NCBI RefSeq assembly: GCF_002086115.1
Contig: NZ_MVHJ01000030.1
Location: 1-64,000 of the forward strand
Direction of reading: 5' to 3'
From: Mycolicibacterium bacteremicum
GTDB lineage: Bacteria; Actinomycetota; Actinomycetes; Mycobacteriales; Mycobacteriaceae
Length of the DNA stretch: 64,000 nt
Shown one piece after another: positions 1 to 7,425 of this stretch; position 1 is the first letter of the stretch; every line of letters starts with the position of its first letter. The position numbers were made by a program, and so were the translations under genes. The notes beneath the pieces were generated by a model. It did not search any database. It worked only from the letters and a program-made list of their open reading frames with translations, and had not been told where the DNA came from.

Positions 1-70
1 GCGGATAGCCACCGGAAGGCGGGGGCGGCGGCGGATAATTCCCAGGAGGTGGTGGCGGTTGCTCGGTCAT
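1..70 (-). CDS. pra: Proline-rich RDD-type membrane protein, N-terminal fragment (Pra homologue)
   Basis: Only the first 23 codons lie in the window; the gene continues beyond position 1. The peptide begins MTEQPPPPPGNYPP and goes on as a Pro/Gly/Tyr-rich tract, the typical cytoplasmic start of the mycobacterial proline-rich antigen, which continues into an RDD membrane domain not visible here. A GGAAGG ribosome binding site precedes the ATG at 70. In M. tuberculosis pra directly follows cbs, as here, which supports the name. The function of the family is not settled. Confidence 0.7.
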   Translation of the reverse strand, partial: MTEQPPPPPGNYPPPPPPSGGYP

Positions 71-215
71 GGGCGCCTTCCAGGTGGCGGAAATTAGCTG
101 GCTCTGCGGCCAGAACCATACCCGAGAAGTGGCCCGCCGCGATGGCGCTCGCACCGAACCGATGACCGTTATCTCGCGGCCCGGATCCCCTTGTTTGCCA
201 ACGCAATGGACGCCG

Positions 216-1610
216 TCAGCGGGTGACGGCCCCCTTGGACAGCGAGCCGAGCAGGTCGTGGCGCGTCAGCACCCCGATCGGCTTGCCGTCCTCGACGACC
301 ATCACGGCGTCGAAGTCGCGCAGGGTCTTTGCCGCGGTACCGAGCAACTCACCGGATCCGATGAGCGGCAGCGGGGCGCTCATGTGCTGGGCCACCGCGT
401 CGGCCAGCTTTGCCCGGCCTTCGAAAACCGCTGACAGCAGCTCTCTTTCGGACACGCTGCCGGCCACCTCACCGGCCATTACCGGAGGTTCGGCGCCGAC
501 CACCGGCATCTGGGACACCCCGTACTCCCGCAGGATGGTGATGGCGTCGCGCACCGTCTCCGACGGGTGGGTGTGTACCAGATCCGGTAGCGCACCGGAC
601 TTGTGCCGCAACACCTCCCCGACCGTCGGCTCATCGATGGAACCGTCGAGGCGGCTGCGCAGGAATCCGTAGGACGACATCCATGCGTCGTTGAAAACCT
701 TTGACAGGTAGCCGCGCCCGCCGTCGGGCAGCAACACGACCACGACCGCGTCGGGACCGGCCTCCTCGGCGACCTTCAGGGCGGCGACCACGGCCATCCC
801 GCAGGATCCGCCGACCAGCAGCGCCTCCTCCCGGGCCAGCCGCCGCGTCATGTCGAAGGAATCCGCGTCGGAGACAGCGATGATCTGGTCCGGGACCGCC
901 GGGTCGTAGGCACTGGGCCAGAAGTCCTCGCCGACGCCCTCCACCAGGTAGGGCCGGCCGGTGCCACCGGAGTACACCGAACCCTCGGGGTCGGCGCCGA
1001 TGACCTTCACCCGTCCCCCGGACACCTCCTTGAGGTAGCGGCCGGTGCCGGTGATGGTGCCGCCGGTGCCCACGCCCGCCACGAAATGGGTGATCTTGCC
1101 GTCGGTGTCGGCCCAGATCTCCGGGCCGGTGGTCTCGTAGTGACTCTCCGGGCCCATCGGGTTGGAGTACTGGTCGGGCTTCCACGCACCGTCGATCTCC
1201 TGGACCAGCCGGTTGGAGACGCTGTAATAGCTGGCCGGATCGTCCGGGGCCACCGCGGTCGGGCAGACCACCACCTCGGCGCCGTAGGCGCGCAGTACGT
1301 TGCGCTTGTCCTCGCTGACCTTGTCCGGGCAGACGAACACGCACCGGTAGCCGCGCTGCTGGGCCACCAGGGCCAGGCCCACACCGGTGTTGCCGGAGGT
1401 GGGTTCGACGATGGTGCCGCCCGGCTTGAGCTCGCCGGATGCCTCGGCGGCGTCGATCATCTTGACCGCGATGCGGTCCTTGGAGCTGCCGCCCGGGTTG
1501 AGGTATTCGATCTTGGCCGCCACCACACCGGCACCCGGTGGGACCACCGAGTTCAGCCGGACCAGCGGGGTGTTACCGATGAGCTCACTGATATGGCTGG
1601 CGATGCGCAT
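216..1610 (-). CDS. cbs: Cystathionine beta-synthase
   Basis: PLP enzyme condensing serine with homocysteine to cystathionine in cytoplasmic reverse transsulfuration. The 464 residues match the usual mycobacterial Cbs length. The N-terminal fold-type II domain has the PLP lysine in GGSSKDR (K44), the substrate loop TSGNTG (71-76) and the phosphate-binding GTGGT (181-185). Residues about 330-460 form a CBS-domain pair, a usual regulatory module. The gene lies 30 bp after lipU and 145 bp before pra, so a lipU-cbs-pra transcript is likely. A small inverted repeat, GACAC-N5-GTGTC (1611-1625), abuts the start codon and covers the AGGTG ribosome binding site; whether it matters is unknown. Confidence 0.95.
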   Translation of the reverse strand: MRIASHISELIGNTPLVRLNSVVPPGAGVVAAKIEYLNPGGSSKDRIAVKMIDAAEASGELKPGGTIVEPTSGNTGVGLALVAQQRGYRCVFVCPDKVSEDKRNVLRAYGAEVVVCPTAVAPDDPASYYSVSNRLVQEIDGAWKPDQYSNPMGPESHYETTGPEIWADTDGKITHFVAGVGTGGTITGTGRYLKEVSGGRVKVIGADPEGSVYSGGTGRPYLVEGVGEDFWPSAYDPAVPDQIIAVSDADSFDMTRRLAREEALLVGGSCGMAVVAALKVAEEAGPDAVVVVLLPDGGRGYLSKVFNDAWMSSYGFLRSRLDGSIDEPTVGEVLRHKSGALPDLVHTHPSETVRDAITILREYGVSQMPVVGAEPPVMAGEVAGSVSERELLSAVFEGRAKLADAVAQHMSAPLPLIGSGELLGTAAKTLRDFDAVMVVEDGKPIGVLTRHDLLGSLSKGAVTR

Positions 1611-1640
1611 GACACCTATCGTGTCAGGCTGCTCGCCAAC

Positions 1641-2681
1641 TCACCACGTGGCCTCGCGAATGTAGTCACCGACCTGGCGCAGCGAGCGCGTCGCCTCTCC
1701 GACGAACGGTGAACACAACTGGAAGACGTGGATCTGACCGGGCCAGATGCGGACCTCCACCGGCACGCCGGCCTCGGCCAGTACGCGCGCCGCCTTTCGC
1801 GCATCGTTGAGCAGAACCTCCGAACCGGACACGTGGATCAGCGTCCGCGGCAGGCCCGGCTCGACGTGCTCCAGCGGCTCGTAGACCTCTTGGCCGTGCC
1901 GCTGGGCGGCCTCCTCGACCAGGCCGCCGAGCGCTTCGATGGCCCGCGGCGGGAACATTGCGTCGGTGCGCGAGTTCGGGTGCTGGGCGCGGCTGTCGCT
2001 CTCGATCTCGAACAGCGGGGACATGGTGACCACCGCGGCGGGCGCGTCGCTGCCCTCGGCCTGCAGCCGCTGGGCCAGTGCCAGCGCCAGGTAACCACCG
2101 GCCGAATCACCGGCCAGCACGATGTGCTCGGGGTCGTATCCGGTCAGCCGCAGCCATTTGTAGGCGTCGTAGCAGTCGTCGATGGCGCTGCCGATGGAGT
2201 GTTTGGGAATCATCCGGTAGTTCACGACGAACACCGGGCTGTCGGCGAACTTCGACAGTTCGGTGACCATCCGGCCGTGGGTGTTGGCGCCGCACGTCAG
2301 GAACGCCCCGCCGTGCATGTACAGGATGATCGATCGCTTACCGTCGGCGGGCAGCACGCCGGCGGCGCGGACCAGCTGGGCGGTGCAGTGCGGCAGCGCG
2401 ATGGTTGCGCGGACCGTGCCCGGTGCGGGCTTGAGCACGCGGGCGGCGAAGTCGAGCAGACCGAACGGCCACGGCATCCGGGGTGCGTGACTGGCGATAG
2501 CCAGAGTTGGCTTGATCGTCATCATGGCTACCAGGCCGGCGACCCGGCCCGCGAGGCCCGCACCGTCCTCCACGATCTCGACCGGGCGCCAGTCACCGAC
2601 CGGGAAACGCCGCGATTGACGGGCCCTAACAGGGCTTATCGCTGCATGGGGGGCCCCGGAGACCCTACTTGGTGCCGTCAT
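1641..2681 (-). CDS. lipU: Alpha/beta-hydrolase, lipase/esterase of the HSL type (LipU)
   Basis: Predicted esterase of the hormone-sensitive-lipase family. The oxyanion motif HGGAF and the nucleophile elbow GDSAGG are present, with late Asp and His (IHVF) completing the triad. I chose the ATG at 2681 because AGGA lies 10 nt upstream; a GTG at 2690 would sit directly on that sequence. The frame gives 346 residues, longer than I remember for M. tuberculosis LipU (about 297), so the first ~45 residues may be an extension or the true start may be internal. It heads the probable lipU-cbs-pra transcript and diverges from the SGNH hydrolase gene. The natural substrate cannot be read from sequence. 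Confidence 0.8.
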   Translation of the reverse strand: MTAPSRVSGAPHAAISPVRARQSRRFPVGDWRPVEIVEDGAGLAGRVAGLVAMMTIKPTLAIASHAPRMPWPFGLLDFAARVLKPAPGTVRATIALPHCTAQLVRAAGVLPADGKRSIILYMHGGAFLTCGANTHGRMVTELSKFADSPVFVVNYRMIPKHSIGSAIDDCYDAYKWLRLTGYDPEHIVLAGDSAGGYLALALAQRLQAEGSDAPAAVVTMSPLFEIESDSRAQHPNSRTDAMFPPRAIEALGGLVEEAAQRHGQEVYEPLEHVEPGLPRTLIHVSGSEVLLNDARKAARVLAEAGVPVEVRIWPGQIHVFQLCSPFVGEATRSLRQVGDYIREATW

Positions 2682-2864
2682 CGCCACCACTTCCTACGCC
2701 GTTGTAGTTCCCGCCTGGCCGATAAGTAGTTAGCCAGGCGGTTGAATTTAGCTTGCCTGCCGTCAATTTGTTCAACAATCCCCGAATCCGATTTGGTACC
2801 GGGTTCGATACCCCAATGTGACCGCGCCCACTCGCGTCCCCGCTGACTTTGCGGAAACGGGACC

Positions 2865-2870
2865 TAATAT
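2865..2870 (+). promoter_or_regulatory. -10 box for a leaderless transcript of the SGNH hydrolase gene
   Basis: TAATAT fits the mycobacterial -10 pattern TANNNT and ends 7 nt before the GTG at 2878, so transcription would begin at or next to the start codon. No convincing -35 is seen. This supports choosing GTG 2878 over the in-frame GTG at 2818. Confidence 0.6.
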
Positions 2871-2877
2871 CGAGAAC

Positions 2878-3828
2878 GTGGGTCGCCTGACGTCCATTGC
2901 CGTTGCAGCCGCCGCGCTCGCGTCGACGGGTTCGGCATATGTTGGAGCGCGAAATCTGCTCAGCGGGCAGGCCGACCAGGCCCGCCAGACGATCCCGAAG
3001 TCCTGGGACGTCCCGCCGCGGGCGGACGGGGTCTACACCGCGGGCGGCGGCCCGGTGCAGCGCTGGACCCGGGACACCCCCTTCGACCTGCACCTGATGA
3101 TCTTCGGCGACTCGACGGCCACCGGATACGGCAGCACCTGCGCCGACGAGGTACCTGGCGTGCTGCTGGCCCGTGGGCTGGCCGAGGAATCCGGCAAGCG
3201 CATCCGGTTGAGCACCAAGGCGATCGTCGGCGCCACGTCCAAGGGGTTGTCGGGTCAGATCGACGCGATGTTCGTCGCGGGCCCGCCCCCGGACGCCGCG
3301 GTCATCATGATCGGGGCGAACGACATCACCAAACCCAACGGCACAGGCCCCTCGGCGCGTCGGGTCGGCCGTGCGGTGCAGCGCCTGCGCGACGCAGGCG
3401 CGGTTGTCATCGTCGGCACCTGCCCGGATTTCGGCGTCATCAAGGCCATCCCCCAGCCGCTGCGCTGGGTGGCCCGCAGCCAGGGTCTGCGGTTGGCCCG
3501 TGCGCAGGCCTCGGCGGTACGCGCCGCAGGTGGGGTGCCGGTGCCGTTCTCGGACCTGCTGGCCCCGCACTTCTATGAGGCGCCCGAGGTGTTGTTCTCC
3601 CCCGATATGTTCCATCCGTCGGCGGCCGGTTACGAGCTCGCGGCCAAACAGTTGCTGCCCGCGTTGTGTAGTGCGTTGGGCGAGTTCGTATCCGGCGCGC
3701 CGGCCGAGGCGGCACTGGAATCGCGCATCGACGACGGTGGCTCGCCGCTGTCGTGGCTGAGCAATGTCAGCCGGTTGTGGCGGCGCTCTACCGGGGTCCC
3801 CGCACCCATCGTGGTGCCTGCGGGTTAG
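2878..3828 (+). CDS. Exported or membrane-anchored SGNH/GDSL hydrolase (Rv1075c type)
   Basis: SGNH-hydrolase-fold esterase of 316 residues. Block I is IFGDSTATGYG with the catalytic serine, block III is GANDIT, and block V is DMFHPSAAGY with the Asp-x-x-His pair. The N-terminus (Ala-rich stretch after MGRLTS) looks like a signal anchor, so the enzyme probably acts at or outside the membrane. The start at GTG 2878 rests on the adjacent TAATAT box and gives the family length (about 314 residues in M. tuberculosis). Its neighbours lipU and fadA3 keep the order of the M. tuberculosis locus. The substrate is not deducible; acyl esters are the family norm. Confidence 0.85.
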   Translation: MGRLTSIAVAAAALASTGSAYVGARNLLSGQADQARQTIPKSWDVPPRADGVYTAGGGPVQRWTRDTPFDLHLMIFGDSTATGYGSTCADEVPGVLLARGLAEESGKRIRLSTKAIVGATSKGLSGQIDAMFVAGPPPDAAVIMIGANDITKPNGTGPSARRVGRAVQRLRDAGAVVIVGTCPDFGVIKAIPQPLRWVARSQGLRLARAQASAVRAAGGVPVPFSDLLAPHFYEAPEVLFSPDMFHPSAAGYELAAKQLLPALCSALGEFVSGAPAEAALESRIDDGGSPLSWLSNVSRLWRRSTGVPAPIVVPAG

Positions 3829-3834
3829 GTTTCG

Positions 3835-3848
3835 TGTAACACGTTCCA
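3835..3848. promoter_or_regulatory. KstR-type operator upstream of fadA3
   Basis: TGTAACACGTTCCA matches the KstR consensus TNNAACNNGTTNNA at every fixed position and contains the palindrome CGTGTAACACG. It lies between the SGNH stop and the fadA3 ribosome binding site. KstR represses cholesterol and lipid catabolism genes in mycobacteria; control of fadA3 here is inference. Confidence 0.55.
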
Positions 3849-3863
3849 ATCCGAGGAGTCGCC

Positions 3864-5081
3864 ATGCCCGAAGCCGTCATCGTCGCCACCGCACGCTCGC
3901 CGATCGGGCGGGCCGGTAAGGGATCGCTGGTCACCATGCGTCCGGATGATCTGGCCGCCCAGATGGTGCGCGCCGCCCTGGACAAGGTTCCCTCGCTGGA
4001 CCCCCGCGATATCGACGACCTGATGATGGGCAGCGCACAGCCCGCCGGTGAGGCCGGCTACAACATCGGCCGCGCCGTCGCCGTCGAGCTGGGCTACGAC
4101 TTCCTGCCCGGCACCACCGTGAACCGGTATTGCTCGTCATCGCTGCAGACCACCCGGATGGCGTTCCACGCGATCAAGGCCGGTGAGGGCGACGTGTTCA
4201 TCTCCGCCGGTGTCGAGACGGTGTCGCGCTTCGGTGTGGGTGCCGCCGACGGGGCGCCGAACTCCAAGAACCCGCTGTTCGACGAAGCCCAGGCCCGCAC
4301 CACCGCCCAGGCCGAGGGCGATGTGAAGTGGCACGACCCGCGCGAGGACGGCCTCATCCCGGACGTCTACATCGCCATGGGCCAGACCGCCGAGAACGTC
4401 GCCACCTTCACCGGCATCAGCCGCGAGGACCAGGACCACTGGGGTGTGCGCTCGCAGAACCGCGCCGAGGAAGCCATCAAGAGCGGCTTCTTCGAGCGCG
4501 AGATCTCCCCGGTGACGCTGCCCGACGGCACCGTCGTCTCCACCGATGACGGCCCGCGCGCCGGCACCACCTACGAGAAGATCAGTCAGCTCAAGCCGGT
4601 GTTCCGCCCCAACGGCACGATCACCGCGGGCAACGCCTGCCCGCTCAACGACGGTGCCGCGGCAGTGATCATCATGAGCGACACCAAGGCCAAGGAGCTC
4701 GGCCTGACCCCGCTGGCGCGCATCGTGTCCACCGGCGTGTCCGGGCTCTCGCCCGAGATCATGGGCCTGGGCCCGATCGAGGCCATCAAGAAGGCGCTGG
4801 CCAAGGCCGGCAAGACGATCTCCGATATCGACCTGGTCGAGATCAACGAGGCCTTCGCGGTGCAGGTGCTGGGTTCGGCGCGCGAACTGGGCATCGACGA
4901 GGACAAGCTGAACGTCTCCGGCGGCGCCATCGCCCTCGGGCATCCGTTCGGCATGACCGGCGCCCGCATCACCGCGACGCTGCTGAACAACCTGGCCACC
5001 CACGACAAGACCTTCGGCATCGAGTCGATGTGCGTCGGCGGCGGGCAGGGCATGGCGATGGTCGTGGAGCGGCTGTCCTGA
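3864..5081 (+). CDS. fadA3: Acetyl-CoA acetyltransferase / 3-ketoacyl-CoA thiolase
   Basis: Thiolase of 405 residues that cleaves or forms 3-ketoacyl-CoA in beta-oxidation. The acylated cysteine sits in NRYCSSSLQT, the catalytic His in GHPFGMTGAR and the second Cys in the C-terminal CVGGGQGMAM. The ATG has a strong GAGGAG ribosome binding site. Synteny with SGNH hydrolase and lipU identifies it as FadA3. A KstR-type site just upstream suggests induction with sterol or lipid catabolism, and a 12-bp stem terminator follows the stop codon, so it is probably monocistronic. Confidence 0.93.
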   Translation: MPEAVIVATARSPIGRAGKGSLVTMRPDDLAAQMVRAALDKVPSLDPRDIDDLMMGSAQPAGEAGYNIGRAVAVELGYDFLPGTTVNRYCSSSLQTTRMAFHAIKAGEGDVFISAGVETVSRFGVGAADGAPNSKNPLFDEAQARTTAQAEGDVKWHDPREDGLIPDVYIAMGQTAENVATFTGISREDQDHWGVRSQNRAEEAIKSGFFEREISPVTLPDGTVVSTDDGPRAGTTYEKISQLKPVFRPNGTITAGNACPLNDGAAAVIIMSDTKAKELGLTPLARIVSTGVSGLSPEIMGLGPIEAIKKALAKAGKTISDIDLVEINEAFAVQVLGSARELGIDEDKLNVSGGAIALGHPFGMTGARITATLLNNLATHDKTFGIESMCVGGGQGMAMVVERLS

Positions 5082-5094
5082 TATCGCGTTGACG

Positions 5095-5131
5095 CTGCGG
5101 TGCGGGCGAGCAGACCTCACCCGCACCGCAG
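5095..5131 (+). terminator. Hairpin terminator after fadA3
   Basis: A perfect 12-bp inverted repeat, CTGCGGTGCGGG and its complement, with a 13-nt loop starts 13 bp after the fadA3 stop. No U-tract follows, which is common for mycobacterial hairpins. The purT -10 box begins 5 bp after the stem. Confidence 0.6.
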
Positions 5132-5136
5132 AGTCA

Positions 5137-5142
5137 TAGACT
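5137..5142 (+). promoter_or_regulatory. -10 box for purT, probably leaderless
   Basis: TAGACT fits TANNNT and ends 8 nt before ATG 5151. No ribosome binding site precedes that ATG, which agrees with a leaderless start. A GTG at 5145 is in frame, two codons upstream. Confidence 0.45.
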
Positions 5143-5150
5143 CCGTGCCG

Positions 5151-6335
5151 ATGACCACACTCGGAACACCCCTGTCCCCGCACGCCACCCGGGTGATGCT
5201 GCTCGGCTCCGGCGAACTCGGCCGTGAGGTCCTGATCGCGCTGCAGCGTCTCGGCGTCGAGACGATCGCCGTCGACCGCTATGCGGACGCGCCGGGACAC
5301 CAGATCGCCCATCACGCGCGGGTGCTCGCGATGACCGATGCCGACGCACTGCGCGAGCTGATCGAGACCGAGAAGCCCGACCTGGTGGTGCCCGAGATCG
5401 AGGCCATCGCGACCCCGGTGCTGGAGGCACTCGAGGACGCGGGTGCGGTGCGGGTGATCCCGACCGCGCGTGCGGCCCGGCTGACCATGGACCGCGAGGG
5501 CATCCGGCGCCTCGCCGCCGAGACGCTCGGCGTCCCGACCAGCCCGTACCGGTTCTGCGATTCGCTGGCCGAGTTGCAGGCCGCGGTCGACGAGATCGGC
5601 TACCCGTGCGTGGTCAAACCGGTGATGAGCAGTTCGGGCAAGGGGCAGAGCAAGATCGACTCTGCCGACGGCGTGGCCGCGGCCTGGGAGTACGCCATGT
5701 CGGGCAGCCGGGTGACCAACACCCGCATCATTGTCGAGGGCTTCATCGACTTCGATTACGAGATCACGCTGTTGACGGTGCGCAGCGTGGACGGAACCCA
5801 GTTCTGCCAACCGATCGGCCACAAGCAGGTCAGCGGCGACTACGTGGAGAGCTGGCAACCGCACCCGATGTCGGCCGCGGCGCTGGATTCGGCACAGCAG
5901 ATCGCCGGCGCGGTGACCGAGAACCTGGGCGGGCAGGGCATTTTCGGGGTCGAGCTGTTCGTCAAGGGCGATCAGGTGTGGTTCAGCGAGGTCAGCCCGC
6001 GCCCGCACGACACCGGCATGGTCACGATGATCACGCAGTGGCAGAACGAGTTCGAGCTGCATGCCCGCGCCATCCTCGGCTTGCCGGTGGACACCACGTG
6101 CAAGACTCCCGGCGCCAGCGCGGTGATCTACGGCGGCGTGGACGCCTCCGGCGTGGTGTTCGACGGCGTGGACGAGGCGTTGCGGGTGCCACGCACCGAT
6201 ATTCGGCTGTTCGGCAAGCCGGAGAGCTTCGTCAAGCGCCGCATGGGGGTGGCGCTGGCCTATGACGCCGACGTCGACGTGGCGCGGGCCAATGCCGTGG
6301 AGGCCGCGAGCCGCGTCACGCCGCGGGTCCCCTAA
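5151..6335 (+). CDS. purT: Formate-dependent phosphoribosylglycinamide formyltransferase
   Basis: ATP-grasp enzyme of purine synthesis that makes formyl-GAR from GAR, formate and ATP, the folate-independent alternative to PurN. From the leaderless-type ATG at 5151 it has 394 residues, against 392 in E. coli PurT. The N-terminal nucleotide-binding motif is LLGSGELGREV; the ATP-grasp loop is VVKPVMSSSGKGQS; the metal and active-site region is WFSEVSPRPHDTGMVT. It ends with a TAA only 7 bp before a 58-bp hairpin repeat. In M. tuberculosis purT is not next to fadA3, so this position is a local rearrangement. Confidence 0.93.
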   Translation: MTTLGTPLSPHATRVMLLGSGELGREVLIALQRLGVETIAVDRYADAPGHQIAHHARVLAMTDADALRELIETEKPDLVVPEIEAIATPVLEALEDAGAVRVIPTARAARLTMDREGIRRLAAETLGVPTSPYRFCDSLAELQAAVDEIGYPCVVKPVMSSSGKGQSKIDSADGVAAAWEYAMSGSRVTNTRIIVEGFIDFDYEITLLTVRSVDGTQFCQPIGHKQVSGDYVESWQPHPMSAAALDSAQQIAGAVTENLGGQGIFGVELFVKGDQVWFSEVSPRPHDTGMVTMITQWQNEFELHARAILGLPVDTTCKTPGASAVIYGGVDASGVVFDGVDEALRVPRTDIRLFGKPESFVKRRMGVALAYDADVDVARANAVEAASRVTPRVP

Positions 6336-7237
6336 CTGCACTCCGACGGTGCAACCAGACCGGGATTTCGGCGCAGATCTCGGTCTGAGTGCACCGTCGG
6401 TGGCCATATGCGCGACAGCCGGCGCAGAACATCGGCCCCGGTGTGCCGCTTGGTCGCTCGGATTCGGTTCCAACCCAGTTCGGCGAGGTCTTCGCTGCGG
6501 ACAATGTCCCACGCGTACTGACCAGGATCGGACCGATGATGGTCACCGTCGTATTCGATGGCCAACTTCAGGGCTTCCCAGCCCATGTCGAGGAAGTAGC
6601 GCCGCCGACCATCGAGGCTCACCACCGGGATCTGGGTCCGCGGCCGCGGATACCCCGCGCGGACGATCAACAGGCGCAGCCAGGTCTCGCGGGGCGACTC
6701 CGAGCCTGCGTCGTACAACTCGAGCGCGGCGTCGAGCTGACGCAGACCGCGCTTGCCGCCGTGCCGCGACCGTGCCCACTCGAGAACATCGGGGACGCGA
6801 AACCGACGGGCGTTTCCCAGTGCGTCGAGCCTGGTAACCGCCTCGTCGAGCGATCCACGCCGGCCCAGATCGAAGACCGTCCGGGTGATGGTGGTCGTCG
6901 GCAGACCCCAGCGTCCAGCCTCGGTGATCTCGTCGTCGGACAGATCGTGGTTGCGGGTCCGGATGCCGGGCGGTGGTCGACGATTGGACCAAACCAACTC
7001 GATGGGTTGCGAATCCTCGACATACCGCGCGCCGTGCAACGCCGATGCGGTGAGTCCGCACAGGATCGCGCGGCGATCCGACCACAGCCACGCCGCCAAT
7101 GCGCGGTCTTCGAGAGTCAGCTCGACGCCACGTCGAACATAGATGTCGGGATGGATGGCCGTGCATCGGCGGCCCAGCTGATATTTCGAGATCCGCCCGG
7201 CAGCGACGGCCTCGCTACCGATGAAGGGCTGCGTCAT
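6332..7237 (-). CDS. DUF559 / Vsr-like endonuclease-fold protein with AbiEi-like N-terminal region
   Basis: Protein of 301 residues seen repeatedly in mycobacteria as an uncharacterised family. Residues 1-150 resemble the AbiEi-type antitoxin/winged-helix region (start GRISKYQLGRRC, then LTASALHGAR and TTITRTVFDLGRR). Residues 180-270 carry a PD-(D/E)XK-like core: SPRETWLR (E184), YFLDMGW (D217), IEYDGDHH (E228, D230, H233) and the closing RSEDLAELGWNRIR, as in Vsr repair nucleases and DUF559. Start ATG 7237 has no clear ribosome binding site. The C-terminal ~20 residues are encoded by the left hairpin repeat and a matching inverted repeat lies 68 bp upstream. Function is unknown: nicking or homing nuclease, defence protein or antitoxin-like regulator are all possible. 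Confidence 0.75.
   Translation of the reverse strand: MTQPFIGSEAVAAGRISKYQLGRRCTAIHPDIYVRRGVELTLEDRALAAWLWSDRRAILCGLTASALHGARYVEDSQPIELVWSNRRPPPGIRTRNHDLSDDEITEAGRWGLPTTTITRTVFDLGRRGSLDEAVTRLDALGNARRFRVPDVLEWARSRHGGKRGLRQLDAALELYDAGSESPRETWLRLLIVRAGYPRPRTQIPVVSLDGRRRYFLDMGWEALKLAIEYDGDHHRSDPGQYAWDIVRSEDLAELGWNRIRATKRHTGADVLRRLSRIWPPTVHSDRDLRRNPGLVAPSECS
6343..6400. repeat. 58-bp hairpin repeat, left copy
   Basis: Outer arms CCGACGGTGCA (6343-6353) and TGCACCGTCGG (6390-6400) pair perfectly. Inner arms CAGACCGGGAT (6356-6366) and ATCTCGGTCTG (6377-6387) pair with one G·U. The 10-nt loop is ttcggcgcag. The last ~20 codons of the endonuclease gene run through this hairpin. Confidence 0.85.
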
Positions 7238-7304
7238 GGTTCGAGCGTCGCGCCCCACCCTCGTCAGCGCAGCCCCGCCGGCAGGATCTGTGGATAACGC
7301 GACG

Positions 7305-7362
7305 CCGACGGTGCACACAGATCGACTTCTGGGCCGAAAAGTCGATCTGAATGCACCGTCGG
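7305..7362. repeat. 58-bp hairpin repeat, right copy (inverted)
   Basis: Outer arms CCGACGGTGCA (7305-7315) and TGCACCGTCGG (7352-7362) are identical to the left copy. Inner arms CAGATCGACTT (7318-7328) and AAGTCGATCTG (7339-7349) pair perfectly, although their sequence differs from the left copy. The loop ctgggccgaa, read on the other strand, is ttcggcccag, 9 of 10 identical to the left loop. Confidence 0.85.
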
Positions 7363-7383
7363 TCAATGAAAGGGCGCAACGAA

Positions 7384-7411
7384 AAAGGGCGCCCCGTGCG
7401 GGACGCCCTTT
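7384..7411 (-). terminator. Terminator of the BI-1 family gene
   Basis: AAAGGGCG and CGCCCTTT arms (7384-7391 and 7404-7411), extended inward by CCC/GGG pairing, followed on the minus strand by TTC. It lies 15 bp after the stop codon of the minus-strand gene. Confidence 0.65.
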
Positions 7412-7425
7412 CTCTGGCCGGACTG

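Larger units (their letters stand above)
6343..7362. mobile_element. Hairpin-bounded endonuclease unit, possible mobile or homing-like element
   Basis: Two 58-bp sequences in inverted orientation (6343-6400 and 7305-7362) bracket a single gene for a Vsr-like/DUF559 protein. Each end is itself a long hairpin with the same layout: 11-bp outer arm, 2 nt, 11-bp inner arm, 10-nt loop and mirror image. Outer arms are identical in the two copies; the loops agree at 9 of 10 positions when one copy is reversed. Inner arms differ but still pair internally. No target duplication is obvious. The unit lies between purT and the BI-1 gene, a place where the M. tuberculosis gene order has nothing comparable. 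Mobility is inference; paired transcription terminators are the main alternative. Confidence 0.45.

Noticed and set aside
2727..2760. IdeR-like sequence (GTTAGCCAGGC) between lipU and the SGNH hydrolase gene
   Set aside because: Only about half of the 19-bp consensus matches and there is no dyad symmetry.
4137..6512. 791-codon minus-strand open frame across fadA3 and purT
   Set aside because: His/Arg/Gly-rich composition typical of antisense reading in high-GC DNA; both plus-strand genes carry clear catalytic motifs.
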